Of a stretch of DNA of 64,000 bases, positions 38,056 through 46,420 are shown in pieces. Below the pieces are notes generated by a model that made no database searches, had not been told where the DNA came from, and saw only the letters and a program-made list of their open reading frames with translations. Origin of the DNA: JAUIIK01 sp963709995 (lineage in GTDB: Bacteria > Chloroflexota > Chloroflexia > Thermomicrobiales > CFX8). The position numbers and the translations under genes were made by a program. The stretch lies in assembly GCA_963709995.1 (NCBI GenBank), contig CAVPYN010000009.1:1-64000 (forward strand), read 5' to 3'. How positions within the stretch are numbered: the stretch's first letter is position 1; each line of letters starts with the position of its first letter.

Positions 38056-38715
38056 ATGAGACCGAGCAAGGAGATTCGCTGGTTCTTCCCGGGCGGTATT
38101 CCTTCATCCGTGCTTGTCTGGATGGATCAGACACTTTCGGCGTCTGAGGTACCCGCCAAGCACGAGGCGCGCTCGGACACTTACCTCATCATGCCGTCAA
38201 CTGAAGTCGGCCTGAAGCTGCGGGGCCCCGAGAATGACAAGGTCGAAGTCAAGCGCTTGGAGTGTCGTGGTAGCGTGCCGGTCCGGCTCGGAGCCAGCGC
38301 GGAGGGATACGCGGAGCTGTGGATTCGTTGGAGCTTCAACGTTGATCGGGAAGATCCGGGGCGAGCAGATCCGACCAAACCAGCCGGAGCGTGGATCGTG
38401 GTCTGCAAGACGCGTGATTCACGCAAGTTCGCGCTATCTGATGACGGCTCGCTGACCGAGGTTCATGTTGACGCCGACGTCCCGCTTGGCGGCACCGCCG
38501 AAGTAACGCACTTGACAGTCCGAGACGTGGAAGCGTGGAGCGTTGCCCTGGAAGTGTTCGGGCCGATTGAGAGCCTCGATCGCGCCTTTGAAATCGTCGC
38601 TCGACACGTCTTTGCCGAGAATCCCTTGCCGATCGTCCTGAACGTAGAGAACTCGGAATCGTACCCATCCTGGTTGAACGGACTGGCGAACCCGCATTCT
38701 TCACGAGGAGGGTAA
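38056..38715 (+). CDS. Conserved-looking hypothetical protein
   Basis: 219 residues, 27 bases after the amidohydrolase and probably in its operon. The N-terminal part, KEIRWFFPGGIPSSVLVWMD then ARSDTYLIMPSTEVGLKLRG and DKVEVKRLECRG, alternates strands and charged residues in a way that recalls tunnel-fold (CYTH-like) proteins that bind triphosphates, but the ExExK signature is not clear. The C-terminal half (TAEVTHLTVRDVEAWSVALE) looks alpha/beta. No signal or membrane segment. I do not recognise the family firmly. Confidence 0.6.
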   Translation: MRPSKEIRWFFPGGIPSSVLVWMDQTLSASEVPAKHEARSDTYLIMPSTEVGLKLRGPENDKVEVKRLECRGSVPVRLGASAEGYAELWIRWSFNVDREDPGRADPTKPAGAWIVVCKTRDSRKFALSDDGSLTEVHVDADVPLGGTAEVTHLTVRDVEAWSVALEVFGPIESLDRAFEIVARHVFAENPLPIVLNVENSESYPSWLNGLANPHSSRGG

Positions 38716-38718
38716 ACC

Positions 38719-38870
38719 GTAGAGACGCCGCCGTCGGCGCGTCATTGCCGTGCTGCCCCTGTCTTGCCAGCAAGATCTCGATAGTGGTCACGAGACGCGC
38801 CAGCGGCGTTCCCTCTGCGGGTCTTGCCGTCGTAGCTTCCCGCGACTCCATGAATAATCCGGGCGCTAAA
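38719..38870. repeat. Intergenic palindromic repeat cluster
   Basis: This gap holds three pieces that recur in other gaps of the window. 38719-38743 starts GTAGAGACGCCGCCG and matches the minus strand of 44821-44845 at 23 of 25 positions. 38784-38808 (GTGGTCACGAGACGCGCC...) matches 44811-44835 at 24 of 25. 38851-38869 (TGAATAATCCGGGC..TAA) matches the minus strand at 48982-48998. The first two are partly complementary and can fold. No gene is seen between 38,716 and 38,928. Confidence 0.65.
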
Positions 38871-38928
38871 CCAGGCCTGGCATGTCGTTGAAAACGGCGC
38901 CGGCGCGCTCGCCAGATTAGAGAATGAT

Positions 38929-40005
38929 CTACAGCCGTTCCTTGTATGACCTGTACTCCTCGCTGATGATGGTGTCGTCGCCGAGAAAGGCGTGACGCGA
39001 CATGTCGGCGGAGAAGCGGCTGGCTGGCGGCGTGCGACCGAGTGCTTCGGCCAGAGCGCGAATGTGATGCGGTCCAGCGCCGCAACAGACTCCCAGGTAA
39101 TCGACGCCGATGCCCTGGGCCCGGCGACCAAATTCCGCGATCTCGTTGCGGGTACAGAGAAACGGATCCAGCCCGGTTGGGAATGGCTGCCCGTCATAGC
39201 CCGATCGGTCTCCAGTGTCGGTTAGCGACTGGAAGGTGGGCGCGACCTCGGTCGTTCGGTATGGCACTGGCAAGGCAGCGACCGGGCAGTTGACCGCTTC
39301 GCGGATCGCTGGCAGCAGGGGCAGCATCGTCCATGGACCACGGATACAGTTGAGGCCGACGACGTCCGCGCCAGCCTGTTCCAGCCGCTGGCATGCGTCG
39401 GCAGGCGTCCAGTTCTCGCGGGTCAAACCGTCGCGATGGATCGCGAGCGTGACCACTGCCGGAAGTCCGGCTTGCTTGATCACCTCGAGCGCGATCAGGG
39501 CCTCCTCCCCCCAGGAAATCGTCTCGGCAATCACGAAATCAACGCCCGCTTCGGCTGCCCAGCCAACCTGCTCCTCGAACATCGCCCTTGCCGCGGCAGC
39601 CGACGCTGGGTTGCCGGAAACGTAGATGTTGGTATTGCAAATGTTGCCGGCGAAGAGAGAACCGTGTTCACGGGAGACGTCGCGGGCTATCTCCAGCGCC
39701 TGGCGGTTCATGTGCTCAAGGTCGTCTTCCCGGCCAATCAGACGCAGTTTCTCCCGGTGAGCGTAGTAGGTGAACGCTTCGACAACGTCCGAGCCAGCGT
39801 GGACGAATTCGCGGTGCAGGCTGGCGACCATCTCCGGGTGCTCGAGTACGACCTCGGGCACGAATGCTCCCGCCTGGAGATAGCCGCGGCGTTCGAACTC
39901 GAAGAGATAGCCTTCGGCGCAGATGACCGGTCCGGCGGCCAGACGATCCAGCAACCCCAACGACGCTGATTGTTTCCGATCGATTCCCATGCCCGCTGCT
40001 TCCAT
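38929..40005 (-). CDS. Homocysteine S-methyltransferase family protein (betaine-type)
   Basis: Zinc-dependent methyltransferase, about 358 residues, taking the methyl group of a betaine, S-methylmethionine or similar donor to homocysteine or another thiol. The three zinc cysteines are visible in ADVVGLNCIRGP and YLGVCCGAGPHHIRALAEAL. The barrel start is LLDRLAAGPVICAEGYLFEF and continues DVVEAFTYYAHREKLRLIGR. The start MEAAGMGIDRK at 40005 is chosen for its GGAG site; a longer start would overlap the upstream gene. It directly follows the sarcosine oxidase-like gene (stop at 40016-40018), so the two form a methyl-group-handling unit. Confidence 0.9.
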   Translation of the reverse strand: MEAAGMGIDRKQSASLGLLDRLAAGPVICAEGYLFEFERRGYLQAGAFVPEVVLEHPEMVASLHREFVHAGSDVVEAFTYYAHREKLRLIGREDDLEHMNRQALEIARDVSREHGSLFAGNICNTNIYVSGNPASAAAARAMFEEQVGWAAEAGVDFVIAETISWGEEALIALEVIKQAGLPAVVTLAIHRDGLTRENWTPADACQRLEQAGADVVGLNCIRGPWTMLPLLPAIREAVNCPVAALPVPYRTTEVAPTFQSLTDTGDRSGYDGQPFPTGLDPFLCTRNEIAEFGRRAQGIGVDYLGVCCGAGPHHIRALAEALGRTPPASRFSADMSRHAFLGDDTIISEEYRSYKERL

Positions 40006-40015
40006 TTCCTGCTCC

Positions 40016-41209
40016 CTACTGGACAAAGACATGCTCGTTCCGGATTTGCGATTTGAACGTTGGATCAGTCAACGCCGGGCGGTCAGGGCGGAACGCGTCA
40101 ACGTTGTGCTCCGTCGCGCCGGCAATCGCGAACTCGGAGAGAATGTCACCGAAGACACTGGCAAACTTGAATCCGTGGCCGGCGCCGACAGCGACGATGA
40201 CGTTCTCCTGCTCCGGCAGCGGGCCGAGAATGAAGTCGCGATCCGGCGGCATCGTGTAGAGACAGGTCTTGGTATAGAGTTCCGGGCCGAGCGAGCGTGG
40301 CAGGTAGCGTTCGAGGTACGCCCGCACGTTCTGATGGGTGCGCGGGTTGGGTTCGAAGGTGCGCGTTGAGGCCGTGACTTCGTCACCGCCGGCATCCTGT
40401 CCCGCTTTGGTTGCGACCTCGCCGTAGACCGGGAAGCCGTAGTACTCGTCTTTGCCGCGCCAGATCCAGACCGGAAAGCGATCCGGCGCGAACTCGCGCA
40501 GGTGCGGCGTCGCGAAGTAGGTGATCTGTTCCTGGGTGACGGTCAGGTTCCACCGAACGCCGAGCGGTTCGAGGATCTGCTTCGTCCACGCGCCAGCGGC
40601 GACAACAACCCTACCGGCCCGGAAAGTTCCAGCGTCGGTCGCAACTGCAACTCCACTGCCATCCCTCGTGACGGCGCGCACCGGAGCGTTCTCAACAACC
40701 GTCGCGCCGCGAGCCCTGGCGAGGGCAATATGGGTTGCATTGGCCCTGGCGGCATCGACAATGCCACCCTGGGATTGATAGAGAGCCCGGGCCGAGTCTG
40801 GCACCTCCCATTGCGGCCAGCGCTTGCGGATTTCCGCGCCGTCGAGCACCTCATGGCCGATACCCTGGATAGCTAGCGATGCGGAGCAATGATCGACGTC
40901 CTTGAGGCCAACCGTACTGCCTTCCTGGACATCCAGACCGCCGGTGATCGTCAGGATCTGGAGCCCGGATTCTGCTTCGATCTCTCTCCAGCGCTCGTAG
41001 GCCGACGCCGCGAGGTCGACGTAGACGGGGTTGTGATAGGAAAGCCGGATGATCCGGGAGTAGTCCTGAGAGCCGCCGTTAGCGTGACCAAGGCCGAACT
41101 GCTCGATGCCCAGGACGTCGCCACCCAGTTCACGCGACAGCCAGTAGAGCGCGGCGCTGCCGATCCCGCCACAACCGATCACGATCGCCGCATAGCTCTT
41201 GCGCTTCAT
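40016..41209 (-). CDS. Sarcosine oxidase / N-methyl amino acid oxidase-like flavoenzyme
   Basis: Monomeric sarcosine oxidase (SoxA/SolA) family, about 397 residues from MKRKSYAAIVIGCGGIGSAA; the frame is open to 41251. FAD-binding GCGGIGSAALYWLSR, then GLGHANGGSQDYSRIIRLSY typical of the family's flavin loop, the covalent-FAD cysteine in YTKTCLYTMPPDRDFILGPL and the closing GAGHGFKFASVFGDILSE. It oxidatively demethylates an N-methyl amine to amine, formaldehyde and peroxide in the cytosol. In an operon with the homocysteine methyltransferase-like gene; divergent from the TPP enzyme. Confidence 0.93.
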   Translation of the reverse strand: MKRKSYAAIVIGCGGIGSAALYWLSRELGGDVLGIEQFGLGHANGGSQDYSRIIRLSYHNPVYVDLAASAYERWREIEAESGLQILTITGGLDVQEGSTVGLKDVDHCSASLAIQGIGHEVLDGAEIRKRWPQWEVPDSARALYQSQGGIVDAARANATHIALARARGATVVENAPVRAVTRDGSGVAVATDAGTFRAGRVVVAAGAWTKQILEPLGVRWNLTVTQEQITYFATPHLREFAPDRFPVWIWRGKDEYYGFPVYGEVATKAGQDAGGDEVTASTRTFEPNPRTHQNVRAYLERYLPRSLGPELYTKTCLYTMPPDRDFILGPLPEQENVIVAVGAGHGFKFASVFGDILSEFAIAGATEHNVDAFRPDRPALTDPTFKSQIRNEHVFVQ

Positions 41210-41386
41210 TTCACTCGACCCTTTCAGCCCAGCGATATCGCGTTTCTTCACGTTCCAGAAGTGGCGGTAGTCTATCCCACCTGGAATCGTTGTGGGTGGC
41301 CGGAGTGCGCCGGCCGGCTGAATTGCGCGACGAATCGGGCTGCACTAGACTGGCGCGACGTTCATAGGACGAAAAGAGGACTCAGG

Positions 41387-42997
41387 GTGGCCATCACCGG
41401 CGGCCAGGCGATCATCGACACATTGAGGGCTGCCGGGGTGACAACCGTGTTCGGCATCCCGGGAGTTCATAACCTCGCGATGTATGACGCTCTCTACCGC
41501 GCCAGCGACATCGAGCATGTTGTCTGCCGGCACGAACAGGGCGCGGGATTCGCGGCGGACGGCTATGCACGGGTATCGGGCAAGACTGGCGTCTACATCA
41601 CGACCACCGGACCAGGCGCGACCAACGCCTTTACCGCACTTGGCGAGGCATGGACCGATTGCTCGCCGGTCCTCCATCTGGCTTCGCAGCTTGACCGGGA
41701 GTTGATCGACCGCAACCGCGGCGTCGTACACGAGCTGGTCGACCAGCAGGGCACGTTCAAACACATTACGCGAATGGCCGAGTCAGTTCGCGACTTGCAG
41801 CAGGTTTCGTCTTCGGTCGCCCGGGCGCTGGCCAGCACCCAGAGCCTCCGGGCGCGCACGGCTTATCTCGACTTTCCAGCCGACTTGCTGAATGAAGAAG
41901 CTGAGATTGACATTGTGAGCGCCGATCCGCCCAGCCGGATTGAAGCGGATCCATCGGCTGTCGAGCAGGCAATGCAGATGCTCGCCAGCGCTGACCGTCC
42001 GTTGATCGTCGCCGGAAACGGCGTTCACCGCACTGACGCATCGACACAACTGCTGGAACTGGCCGAGTCGCTCGGCGCGCCGGTCTTCGAGACAGCGCAA
42101 GGCCGCGGGGCGATCCCGTCAAGCCACAAGCTATCGATCGGAGGTTGGTGGCACGGTTCGCCCGAACTGCATGAGATCCTCGCGGAATCCGACGCGACGC
42201 TGGTCGTTGGCAGCAGGCTCGGGCAGACAGACACCTCGGGTTGGACGGCTCCGCTGCAGAATCTGATTCACATCGACGCCGAAGGCGACTGGATCGGCTT
42301 GAACTATCCGGCGGAGATCGGTCTGGTGGGTAACGAGCGGGCCGTCCTCGCCCAGATTCTGGAACGGCTCCCTCCGGTTCAACGAGAAGAGCAATCAGAA
42401 TGGACAAAGCAGGTCCGATCCACTTGTGACGGCGTACAGGCAGCGATGCGAATGTCGCACCCGGTTGAGATGGGCATCATCGACGCGATAGCCACCGCCG
42501 CGGGGCCGGAGGCGATCGTCACCAACGACAGCCTGATCCAGTACTGGACCTCGCGGCATTTGCCGGTCGAGCGCCCTCGATCCTATCTCTATCCAGCCGT
42601 CTACGGCACCCTCGGGAGCGCGCTGCCCTTCGCGATTGGCGCCGCGCTGGCCGCGCCGGACCGGCCAGTCATCTCCGTTAGCGGTGACGGCGCGTTCATG
42701 TTCACCTGCCAGGAACTGGCGACGGCGGTTCAGTATGGGCTCAACATCACCTGTGTCATCTGCAACGACCAGGGCTACGGGGCGATGCGCCGCTTCCAGC
42801 GGTTGCGCTACGGCGACTATACCTACGCGACCGACCTGGCAACGCCCGATTTCGCGGCGATGGCTCGGAGTTTCGGCGCTCGCGGCGTCACGCTCGATTC
42901 GCCCGAAGGGCTTGAAGATGCCCTCGCCGCCGCGATCTCGACGGCTGGTCCAACGGTCATCGACATGCCGCTAGCATTGGATATTCCGTGGATGTAA
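41387..42997 (+). CDS. Thiamine diphosphate enzyme, acetolactate-synthase/benzoylformate-decarboxylase-like
   Basis: 536 residues from GTG (MAITGGQAIIDTLRAAGVTT). Pyr domain has the ThDP-activating glutamate in VVCRHEQGAGFAADGYAR; middle domain SADRPLIVAGNGVHRTDAST; PP domain has the ThDP motif SGDGAFMFTCQELATAVQYG with ICNDQGYG closing it. The FAD-anchoring sequence of true acetolactate synthases is not evident and no small subunit follows, so a 2-oxoacid decarboxylase or lyase in catabolism is as likely. Cytosolic. Divergent from the sarcosine oxidase-like gene over 177 bases. Confidence 0.92.
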   Translation: MAITGGQAIIDTLRAAGVTTVFGIPGVHNLAMYDALYRASDIEHVVCRHEQGAGFAADGYARVSGKTGVYITTTGPGATNAFTALGEAWTDCSPVLHLASQLDRELIDRNRGVVHELVDQQGTFKHITRMAESVRDLQQVSSSVARALASTQSLRARTAYLDFPADLLNEEAEIDIVSADPPSRIEADPSAVEQAMQMLASADRPLIVAGNGVHRTDASTQLLELAESLGAPVFETAQGRGAIPSSHKLSIGGWWHGSPELHEILAESDATLVVGSRLGQTDTSGWTAPLQNLIHIDAEGDWIGLNYPAEIGLVGNERAVLAQILERLPPVQREEQSEWTKQVRSTCDGVQAAMRMSHPVEMGIIDAIATAAGPEAIVTNDSLIQYWTSRHLPVERPRSYLYPAVYGTLGSALPFAIGAALAAPDRPVISVSGDGAFMFTCQELATAVQYGLNITCVICNDQGYGAMRRFQRLRYGDYTYATDLATPDFAAMARSFGARGVTLDSPEGLEDALAAAISTAGPTVIDMPLALDIPWM

Positions 42998-43127
42998 GTA
43001 TGAGATACGGATCGAAGCCGCCGGTTGGGGGCGACCAACCCGTCATCGCGCGGCAGAGGACCAGAGAATCTCGGACTGCGTCAAGCAATCAGCATTGCTA
43101 TTTCAGGAGACCAAACAACAGCGAGAT

Positions 43128-43164
43128 GGCATCTCGACCGAAGTGGAGAGATCTCAGTTGAACA
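43128..43164. repeat. Degenerate copy of the TTTCGA...GAGA.ATCTCAGT element
   Basis: GGCATCTCGACCGAAGTGGA followed by GAGATCTCAGTTGAAC lines up with 44572-44608 with few changes. It sits in the 270-base gap before the hydroxyacid dehydrogenase. The partner right arm seen at 44,657 is not found here. Confidence 0.45.
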
Positions 43165-43268
43165 AGCAGCTTGCTTTTTCCAAGCGGCTCTACCGTTCGT
43201 TGTCACAGTGATGCTATCTATATCAAGGCTTTGATGATCCAAGCGTAGAACGGGGAAGGAATCAGAAG

Positions 43269-44297
43269 ATGGCCGAGAAGTTCATTGTCGTGCGACCGCA
43301 TTTTCAGTACACCCACGGCGAAGACACGTCCGCCCTGGAGCAGGAGCAGCTAGACGCCGCGAACGCAGAGTTGCGGGTCCTGCCATTTGGCACAGAGGAG
43401 GAGCGGAAGGCCGCCCTCGCTGACGCCGACGGGTTCCTGACCTCAAACCTTGTAACGGCCGAGATGATCGACTGGATGCCAAAGGTCCGGGCGATTGTCA
43501 CCACCAGCCATGGCTACAACGGCATCGACCTCGACGCCTGCACCGGGGCCGGCATCCCCGTCTCCAACTCACGCTATAACGAGCGTGAAGTCGCGACCCA
43601 CGCCATCGGCCTGATGCTGGCGGTCACCCGGAGAATCGCCACCTTGCACGCCCAGATGGCGAATGGCGAGTGGGGCCGGGGCTGGCAGGGTTCGATGCCG
43701 CCGCTCTACGGCGAGACGATGGGCATTCTCGGGCTCGGTAAGATTGGCCGCCAGACCGCCAAGCGCGCCCAGGCGTTTGACCTCCATGTCATCGCCCATG
43801 ATCCCTATGTCGATCCCTCGATCGCCGACCTGATGAATGTCGAACTGGTCGGGTTCGACGAACTCTTCGAGCGCAGCGACTATCTGTCGGTCCACGTTCC
43901 CCAGAACGAGGAGACGACCGGCATCGTCAACGAGCGGGCGCTATCGCTGATGAAGCGCAACGCTGTCCTGATCAACACCTGCCGTGGTCCGGTGGTTGAT
44001 GAGGAATCGCTCTACAACGTTCTGTCGTCTGGGCGGATCCGCGGCGCGGGACTGGACGTCTTCGAGGTCGAGCCAACGCCGAGCGACAACCCGCTGCTCA
44101 AGCTCGACAACGTCGTTCTGACCCCGCACATTGCCGGATTCTCGAATCAGTCGGTCCTGACCGCGCGCCGGGGCGCATCGCAGAAGATGGCGATGATGCT
44201 CAACGGCTACTACCCACAGCCACTGCTCAACCCCGACGTCCGCACCCACACCCGCGTGCCCTACAAAGATTTCTACGGGAACGCTTATCGCGGCTAG
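43269..44297 (+). CDS. NAD-dependent D-2-hydroxyacid dehydrogenase
   Basis: 342 residues. Rossmann motif MGILGLGKIGRQTAKRAQ with DPYVDP after the second strand; catalytic arginine in LINTCRGPVVDEESLY, glutamate in GLDVFEVEPTPSDN and histidine in VVLTPHIAGFSNQSV. Family members reduce or oxidise glycerate, lactate, phosphoglycerate or similar. There is no ACT domain, so not a classical SerA. It follows the TPP enzyme by 271 bases on the same strand, which would suit handling of a 2-hydroxy- or 2-oxoacid made by it (inference). A GGGGAAGGA ribosome site precedes the ATG. Confidence 0.93.
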   Translation: MAEKFIVVRPHFQYTHGEDTSALEQEQLDAANAELRVLPFGTEEERKAALADADGFLTSNLVTAEMIDWMPKVRAIVTTSHGYNGIDLDACTGAGIPVSNSRYNEREVATHAIGLMLAVTRRIATLHAQMANGEWGRGWQGSMPPLYGETMGILGLGKIGRQTAKRAQAFDLHVIAHDPYVDPSIADLMNVELVGFDELFERSDYLSVHVPQNEETTGIVNERALSLMKRNAVLINTCRGPVVDEESLYNVLSSGRIRGAGLDVFEVEPTPSDNPLLKLDNVVLTPHIAGFSNQSVLTARRGASQKMAMMLNGYYPQPLLNPDVRTHTRVPYKDFYGNAYRG

Positions 44298-44313
44298 CCG
44301 GGCATGAGCCGAA

Positions 44314-44336
44314 CCCCCGCGCCCGATGCGCGGGGG
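44314..44336 (+). terminator. GC-rich hairpin after the hydroxyacid dehydrogenase
   Basis: CCCCCGCG (44314-44321) pairs with CGCGGGGG (44329-44336) around a 7-base loop, 17 bases after the stop. No T-tract follows. Confidence 0.55.
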
Positions 44337-44570
44337 TGAACGTCTGGATCAATCGCCTGCGGTGGGTGTCGTCCTCGATAGGGTTGTGGCCCGGTGTCGT
44401 ACGGTGCGGTGTTCCGTTCTGCAATGCGGCTTCATCTGGACGATGGAAGAAGATCGTGATTGATCTGCAGGAGCGTATCGCATGTCACGTACGGTAGAGG
44501 TGTCAGGGAGTTGAGAAGGATCGTGTGGCAGGTTCGTCGACGTCTCTCGGGACGCCAAGCCGCTCCAAAT

Positions 44571-44668
44571 CTGTCATTTCGAGCAGAGCGAGAAATCTCA
44601 GTGCAACGCTGCTCTGGGGTTCGACTGGAATTTCTCTCACCCCAAGGGTACCCGGGTCGAAATGACAG
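44571..44668. repeat. 98-bp inverted-repeat element, MITE/REP-like
   Basis: Ends are perfect 12-base inverted repeats, CTGTCATTTCGA and TCGAAATGACAG. Inside, the left arm continues GCAGAGCGAGAAATCTC and the right arm, read inward, reaches GAGAGAAATTCC, so the symmetry extends with gaps. Elements of this look (TCATTTCGA...GAGAAATCT) are scattered in many environmental bacterial genomes; no coding capacity. It lies in a gap of about 625 bases (44,338-44,962) that otherwise shows no gene. Confidence 0.65.
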
Positions 44669-44810
44669 TAGCCTGACTATTGAGGCTTCCGAGGAAGAGC
44701 CAGAGAGTGACAGATCAACCTTTCCAGACCGCTGACACGCTTATCGGAGGATGACAGCCGCTGGTGCGTTTCGATCTGGATTCCGTTGTCTCCCCGGGCT
44801 AGCGCTGATG

Positions 44811-44880
44811 GTGGTCGCGAGACGCGCCAGCGGCGGCGTCTCTACGAGTGTATATGACGGTGAGTTACCCGGATTATAGC
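44811..44880. repeat. Palindromic repeat, same family as 38.72-38.87 kb
   Basis: GAGACGC and GCGTCTC (within 44819-44842) form a self-complementary core, followed by TTACCCGGATTATA (44865-44878), the reverse-strand form of the TGAATAATCCGGG module. The 25 bases at 44811 match 38784-38808 with one difference. Confidence 0.6.
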
Positions 44881-44962
44881 GATAGTCCAGCGCAGACCGA
44901 GTGTCTCCGTCGTCGTCGTAGGCGCAGCGGTAGCGATGAGTCCCCGGCCCCGGGGCGGGCGC

Positions 44963-44992
44963 CTAACGACTGGTCAAATGGCCAGTCGTTAG
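44963..44992. terminator. Perfect hairpin overlapping the MFS remnant's stop
   Basis: CTAACGACTGG (44963-44973) pairs with CCAGTCGTTAG (44982-44992) around 8 bases. The left arm includes the stop codon complement of the transporter remnant, so on the minus strand the hairpin forms at the very end of that frame. Confidence 0.5.
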
Positions 44993-45352
44993 TGGCGCGG
45001 GGGTGTCCATCTCACGCAGGGCGGGGATAGCGAACAGGCTGAGCGTGACCGCGAGATAGGTGGCGCTGACGGCGACGAAGGTCGGGATTGGTCCGATGGC
45101 GTCGACGGAGAGTCCGGCCGAGAACCATCCAAGCGGCATCCCGATCCAGGCCGTTGATATCAGCAATCCGGTTACCCGGCCGCGTAGCTCGCGAGGGATT
45201 CGCTCCTGGCGAACCGTCGAGAAGATGACGGTGAGAAGTCCCGCGCCAAGGCCGCGCACGAACTGAGAGTTGGTGAGCACCATCGCCGGGGGCGTGAGGC
45301 TGAAGACCCAGAGCGGGATGCGGGAGAGAACGAAGCTGCTGATGTAGGTGCG
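44963..45352 (-). pseudogene. MFS transporter, C-terminal remnant
   Basis: About 129 residues: TYISSFVLSRIPLWVFSLTP, then NSQFVRGLGAGLLTVIFSTV, IPRELRGRVTGLLISTAWIG and FVAVSATYLAVTLSLFAIPA. The RxLRGRVTGL loop followed by two or three membrane helices is the last quarter of an EntS/MFS_3-type exporter. In-frame stops occur just upstream of 45,352 and the next gene's promoter region follows, so the first 250 or so residues are gone. Not functional as it stands. Confidence 0.65.
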
Positions 45353-45436
45353 CCGGCGCGGTCATTCTCAGCGGGGCCTTCTTGAACTATGATGCGCCCA
45401 TCAACCGGCTCGTTGGACCTATCGTTTGGGGGAATC

Positions 45437-46123
45437 ATGGCTGATCCAGCATCCACACCGATTTCTGACTATATTCGTGCGCCGTACGTGACCGTTGAAG
45501 CTGGCGATGCCACGCGCATCGCCTACCGCCGCATGGAAGGCGACAACATGCGGTCGCTCGTAGTCGTAAAAGACAAACAGTACGTGGGAATTGTTGATTG
45601 GCAGTCCATTCACCATCTGTCCAGCGACGAACTGTCCGAACCGGTGGAGAAATATGCCCGTCAGGATGTTCCAACCCTGACAGCGGAAACGACCATCTCC
45701 GACGCGATGGAGGCGTTTCACGCGACCGATGTCGTAGCAGTCGGGCTTCTCCCAGTCCTCAACGCCGATGGGGTTCTCGAAGGCATGATCGATCGCGATG
45801 AGTTCCAGGGGTTGATGGAGGATGCCTCCGGGAAGATCACCGTGCCGGAGGATTCGATGGCTCACCTTCTATCAGGGCCCGATTCCCCGAAGACCGGAGC
45901 AAAGGTGGTCACTTCCGACGGCCACAAAATCGGGGAGTTCCAGCGCTTCGTTGAAGATCGAGGCCGGGCGCGATGGATCGCCGTCCAGCATGGACACGCC
46001 TGGAGGAAGAGGGACCGGTATGTGCCGCTGGTCGCCGTCGACCACCATTCGCGGGATGAGATCACGCTCAACGTCGACGAGGCTACATGGGAGACATTCT
46101 CGGACGAACCGGGTGAGGAGTAG
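45437..46123 (+). CDS. CBS-pair and PRC-barrel domain protein
   Basis: 228 residues from an ATG with a GGGGGAA ribosome site. Residues about 8-130 are two CBS motifs (PYVTVEAGDATRIAYRRMEG with MRSLVVVKDKQYVGIVDWQS; VPTLTAETTISDAMEAFHAT with LLPVLNADGVLEGMIDRDE), likely to bind an adenosine nucleotide. Residues about 150-220 are PRC-barrel-like (GAKVVTSDGHKIGEFQRFVE, then WRKRDRYVPLVAVDHHSRDE). Such soluble proteins are thought to sense energy charge; the target is unknown. The neighbours are a transporter remnant and a dioxygenase-like gene, giving no hint. Confidence 0.85.
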   Translation: MADPASTPISDYIRAPYVTVEAGDATRIAYRRMEGDNMRSLVVVKDKQYVGIVDWQSIHHLSSDELSEPVEKYARQDVPTLTAETTISDAMEAFHATDVVAVGLLPVLNADGVLEGMIDRDEFQGLMEDASGKITVPEDSMAHLLSGPDSPKTGAKVVTSDGHKIGEFQRFVEDRGRARWIAVQHGHAWRKRDRYVPLVAVDHHSRDEITLNVDEATWETFSDEPGEE

Positions 46124-46420
46124 CACCATCGCCGGTCATTCGCCGGAGTCCTGACGGAATCCCTGTGCTAGCCGCTCAAGTGTGTGCCGGGTGGCCAAGG
46201 TTCTCGCCAGCGGCCACGATTCGACCGTGACGATATCTGGTTGCCCTGCGGGCGGCCGTTGCGCTCGATTACGAGTTTGCGGCAAACCGTCTCTATCGCC
46301 TGCCGGGGCTACCCGGTGCGTCAACGGCATTCACACGCGGTTACGTTCCGGAGAAGCCGGGGAACCATTCGATTCGATTTCATATCGGTCCCTTGAATTT
46401 GGAACAAAAGGAGAATCTCC

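Noticed and set aside
42998..43268. GGTTGG...CCAACC hairpin at 43,023-43,040 as a terminator
   Set aside because: Six-base stem without T-tract; too weak to call.
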